A stretch of 6,848 nt of DNA from NCBI GenBank assembly GCA_018883705.1, contig JAHLFQ010000090.1:1-6848 (forward strand), read 5' to 3'. The notes beneath the pieces are model-generated. The model did no database searches, was not told the DNA's origin, and saw only the letters and a list, made by a program, of their open reading frames with translations. The first letter of the stretch is position 1. Each line of letters opens with the position of its first letter. Positions 5,147 through 6,848 of the stretch are shown here, in pieces. This DNA comes from Candidatus Cellulosilyticum pullistercoris (GTDB lineage Bacteria; Bacillota; Clostridia; Lachnospirales; Cellulosilyticaceae). The position numbers and the translations under genes are program-made.

Positions 5147-6565
5147 CTATCCTTCTTTTGTTTCCTCACTAACTTCTAAATAGACTTCGTTATTCATTAT
5201 TTGAATACCCTGCAATTTATCTTTAAATCGATTAATGAGGTTGATATGCTTGTCCTCAATCATCTCTCCAATACATACTAATGGAATGCCTGGTGGGTAT
5301 AGCATAATATTTTTAACTGATCTCTTTCCTTGACATTCACTACTCATTTTCCATTCTTTTTTACCATAGAAAATTTTTCTTGGTGCTTCTCCTAAGCTTA
5401 TAGATTGCATCATAAATGAATTAATATTAGCTCTTCTATTAGTTGCATACAAATTATTATCTATTCTTTGTAATGCTTGTTCTAACCTTTCTAAAGTAGC
5501 CTTTTGATCTGCCATAGTCGTCATTAATATAATATAGTTATCTAATGCTGCCTCTACTACAATGCTAAAATGTTTGTTAAGTAGATCAGCTAATTCATAT
5601 CCATTAATGCTAGCATAGGAAGTTGAAATAATTACTTTACTTCTATCATAAAACTCAGGTGCCTTTTCTATTAACTTCAGTACCCTAAGATTATTTCTTA
5701 ATCTCATTCTCATAGCAATTAGTTCATCAATGTATTGCCTTTTAATAAGCATATGATGCTCCAAAATATAGCATCTAATATAATCCATAAGTCCCATCAT
5801 AATATAAGATGGGCTACTTGTCTGTATCATTCGTAAAGCTTCTATTACTGCTTCGTATTTAACTCTATTAGAACATATGTGTAGAAGCCCACTTTGAGTT
5901 AATGCTGGTAATGTTTTATGCATACTATTAATAACAAGATCTGCTCCACTTCTTGTACTACTTATAGGAAAACTATTCCCTAATACAAAATGAGCCCCAT
6001 GTGCCTCATCAACAATTAATAATTTATCATATTTATGTGCTGCCGCTGCAATAGCTTTAATATCTGAAACAATTCCTTCATAAGTAGGACTTACTATCAG
6101 TACCCCTTTTGCCTCAGGATATTTAATAAATGCTTCTTCTACAGTCTGAGCCGTTATTTCCCCCAATATATCTTCTTCCCTTAAATATACTGGACTTATA
6201 TAAATAGGTGTAACTCCAGCTAATACTAAAGCACTCCATACACTATGATGCGCATTTCTAGCTATGATGAGCTTGTCTCCTTCTTTGCAAGTTGCTAGTA
6301 TACTAGCTAGTATTCCTGCTGTTGAACCGTTGGTTAAAAAGACTGTTTCTTTAGCACCATAAAAATCAGCCATAAGATTCATAGCTTGTTTGATAATACC
6401 ATTTGCTTCGTATAAGTTATCCATTCCTATAGCTTCTGTATTATCTAAAGATGATAAATTTAATTTATTTAAATCCGCAATTGTCCCAAATTTATGTCCT
6501 GGCATATGAAAAGCTAACTTTGAGTTGCTATATGCCATTAATTCATTATATAAAGGAGCGTTCAT
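5147..6565 (-). CDS. Orn/Lys/Arg decarboxylase family PLP-dependent protein (YaaO-like)
   Basis: This is a fold-type I, pyridoxal-phosphate-dependent decarboxylase of the Orn/Lys/Arg family, short Gram-positive form (472 residues, as for B. subtilis YaaO and SpeA). Members make polyamine precursors such as agmatine, cadaverine or putrescine; the substrate here cannot be told from sequence. Visible motifs: HMPGHK (20-25), TNGSTAGILA (78-87), HHSVW (106-110), SPTYEG (159-164), the cofactor-contacting DEAHGAH (186-192), the Schiff-base lysine K217 in NSMHKTLPALTQSG (213-226), and in the C-terminal domain YPPGIP (423-428) followed by CIGE where most relatives have PGE. ATG 6565 gives the standard N-terminus; its ribosome-binding site is a weak GAAAGAG seven bases upstream. 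It is the first gene after a strong terminator and is followed after 12 bases by the guanylate kinase-like gene, so the two are probably co-transcribed. Its position matches yaaO of B. subtilis. Confidence 0.93.
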   Translation of the reverse strand: MNAPLYNELMAYSNSKLAFHMPGHKFGTIADLNKLNLSSLDNTEAIGMDNLYEANGIIKQAMNLMADFYGAKETVFLTNGSTAGILASILATCKEGDKLIIARNAHHSVWSALVLAGVTPIYISPVYLREEDILGEITAQTVEEAFIKYPEAKGVLIVSPTYEGIVSDIKAIAAAAHKYDKLLIVDEAHGAHFVLGNSFPISSTRSGADLVINSMHKTLPALTQSGLLHICSNRVKYEAVIEALRMIQTSSPSYIMMGLMDYIRCYILEHHMLIKRQYIDELIAMRMRLRNNLRVLKLIEKAPEFYDRSKVIISTSYASINGYELADLLNKHFSIVVEAALDNYIILMTTMADQKATLERLEQALQRIDNNLYATNRRANINSFMMQSISLGEAPRKIFYGKKEWKMSSECQGKRSVKNIMLYPPGIPLVCIGEMIEDKHINLINRFKDKLQGIQIMNNEVYLEVSEETKEG

Positions 6566-6615
6566 CTAATCACTCTTTCTATTTCTTTATTTTTGATTTA
6601 CTATAATTCTTTTAT

Positions 6616-6621
6616 ATTATA
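6616..6621 (-). promoter_or_regulatory. Candidate -10 element for the decarboxylase-kinase transcript
   Basis: A perfect TATAAT on the minus strand (6621-6616) lies about 50 bases before the decarboxylase start codon and about 60 bases past the preceding terminator, where a promoter is expected. No recognisable TTGACA-like element lies 16-18 bases upstream, and the DNA is AT-rich, so the site is only a candidate. Confidence 0.3.
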
Positions 6622-6680
6622 ATGTTTTTATATTGCATACATCTTTAGTTTACATGAATCACCTTATAAATACAAATAAG

Positions 6681-6729
6681 AAAAAAACAAAATGAGTGAG
6701 CCTAGTTTTATGCTTGGCTCACTCATTTT
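6681..6729 (-). terminator. Strong intrinsic terminator after the gene at the right edge
   Basis: A perfect 14-base-pair stem pairs 6689-6702 (AAAATGAGTGAGCC) with 6716-6729 (GGCTCACTCATTTT) around a 13-base loop. On the minus strand the stem is followed by G and then seven T (6687-6681), a classic intrinsic terminator. Its first arm overlaps the stop codon (TCA on the plus strand at 6723-6725) of the small frame at the right edge. The plus strand also has TTTTACTTT after the stem, but no plus-strand gene is seen to use it. Confidence 0.9.
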
Positions 6730-6848
6730 ACTTTATCTTCTTCATATTCTTTTTGAATCATATCTTTTGCAATACTATAGAACTTCTCCACTAACTCTTC
6801 TTCATTTCTCCTATGAAATTCACATAGCCGCCTGAATTCTTCTTCCAT
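6723..6848 (-). CDS. Small charged protein or C-terminal end of a gene cut by the window edge
   Basis: The minus strand is open from the right edge (first codon ATG at 6848-6846) for 41 codons to a TGA at 6725-6723, directly at a strong terminator, which supports a real gene end. The visible peptide is very rich in charge (11 Glu, 2 Asp, 5 Lys, 4 Arg out of 41), starts MEEEFRRLCEFHRR and ends YEEDKVK, and looks like one or two amphipathic helices without a membrane segment. The ATG falls exactly on the window edge, so it may be an internal methionine of a longer protein; no ribosome-binding site can be seen. I do not recognise the family and give no function. Confidence 0.55.
   Translation of the reverse strand: MEEEFRRLCEFHRRNEEELVEKFYSIAKDMIQKEYEEDKVK

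Overview
This 6.8-kb window is AT-rich and comes from the chromosome of a low-GC Gram-positive bacterium. It is probably a member of the Clostridia: the proteins and Shine-Dalgarno sequences look clostridial, and the gene order is a reduced version of the Bacillus subtilis yaaO-tmk-yaaQ-yaaR-holB-yaaT(ricT)-yabA-yabB-yazA-yabC(rsmI) region. I cannot place it to genus. Every gene I can support lies on the minus strand, so the region is read from the right end to the left.

In transcription order: (1) the end of a small charged protein of at least 41 codons (6848-6723), closed by a strong intrinsic terminator (6681-6729); (2) a PLP-dependent Orn/Lys/Arg decarboxylase-family protein (6565-5147), followed after 12 bases by a guanylate kinase-like protein (5134-4553); (3) a 137-base gap, then yaaR (DUF327, 4409-3963), whose stop codon lies in a terminator-like hairpin; (4) holB (3828-2839), ricT (2842-1925) and a tRNA1(Val) A37 N6-methyltransferase-like gene (1956-1168), linked by stop/start overlaps and closed by a second clear intrinsic terminator (1078-1123); (5) rsmI (905-63), with its own leader, followed closely by what looks like the RBS and start codon of another gene at the left edge.

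The genes concern housekeeping tasks: a clamp-loader subunit (HolB), 16S rRNA methylation (RsmI), probable tRNA methylation, RNA processing and developmental control (RicT), a nucleotide kinase-like protein and amino-acid decarboxylation. Compared with B. subtilis, tmk is replaced by a guanylate kinase-like gene, and yaaQ (darA), yabA and yazA are absent from their usual places. There is no tRNA, rRNA, CRISPR array, insertion sequence or phage gene. No gene-free stretch exceeds 300 bases; the longest, 906-1167, holds a terminator, a small AT-rich inverted repeat and the rsmI leader.

I saw no convincing new biological system. The points most worth a second look are the cysteine-rich tail of RicT, the unusual nucleotide-binding motifs of the guanylate kinase-like protein, and the hairpin at the end of yaaR. 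Several start codons were moved inward from the longest open frame on the basis of ribosome-binding sites and family alignment.
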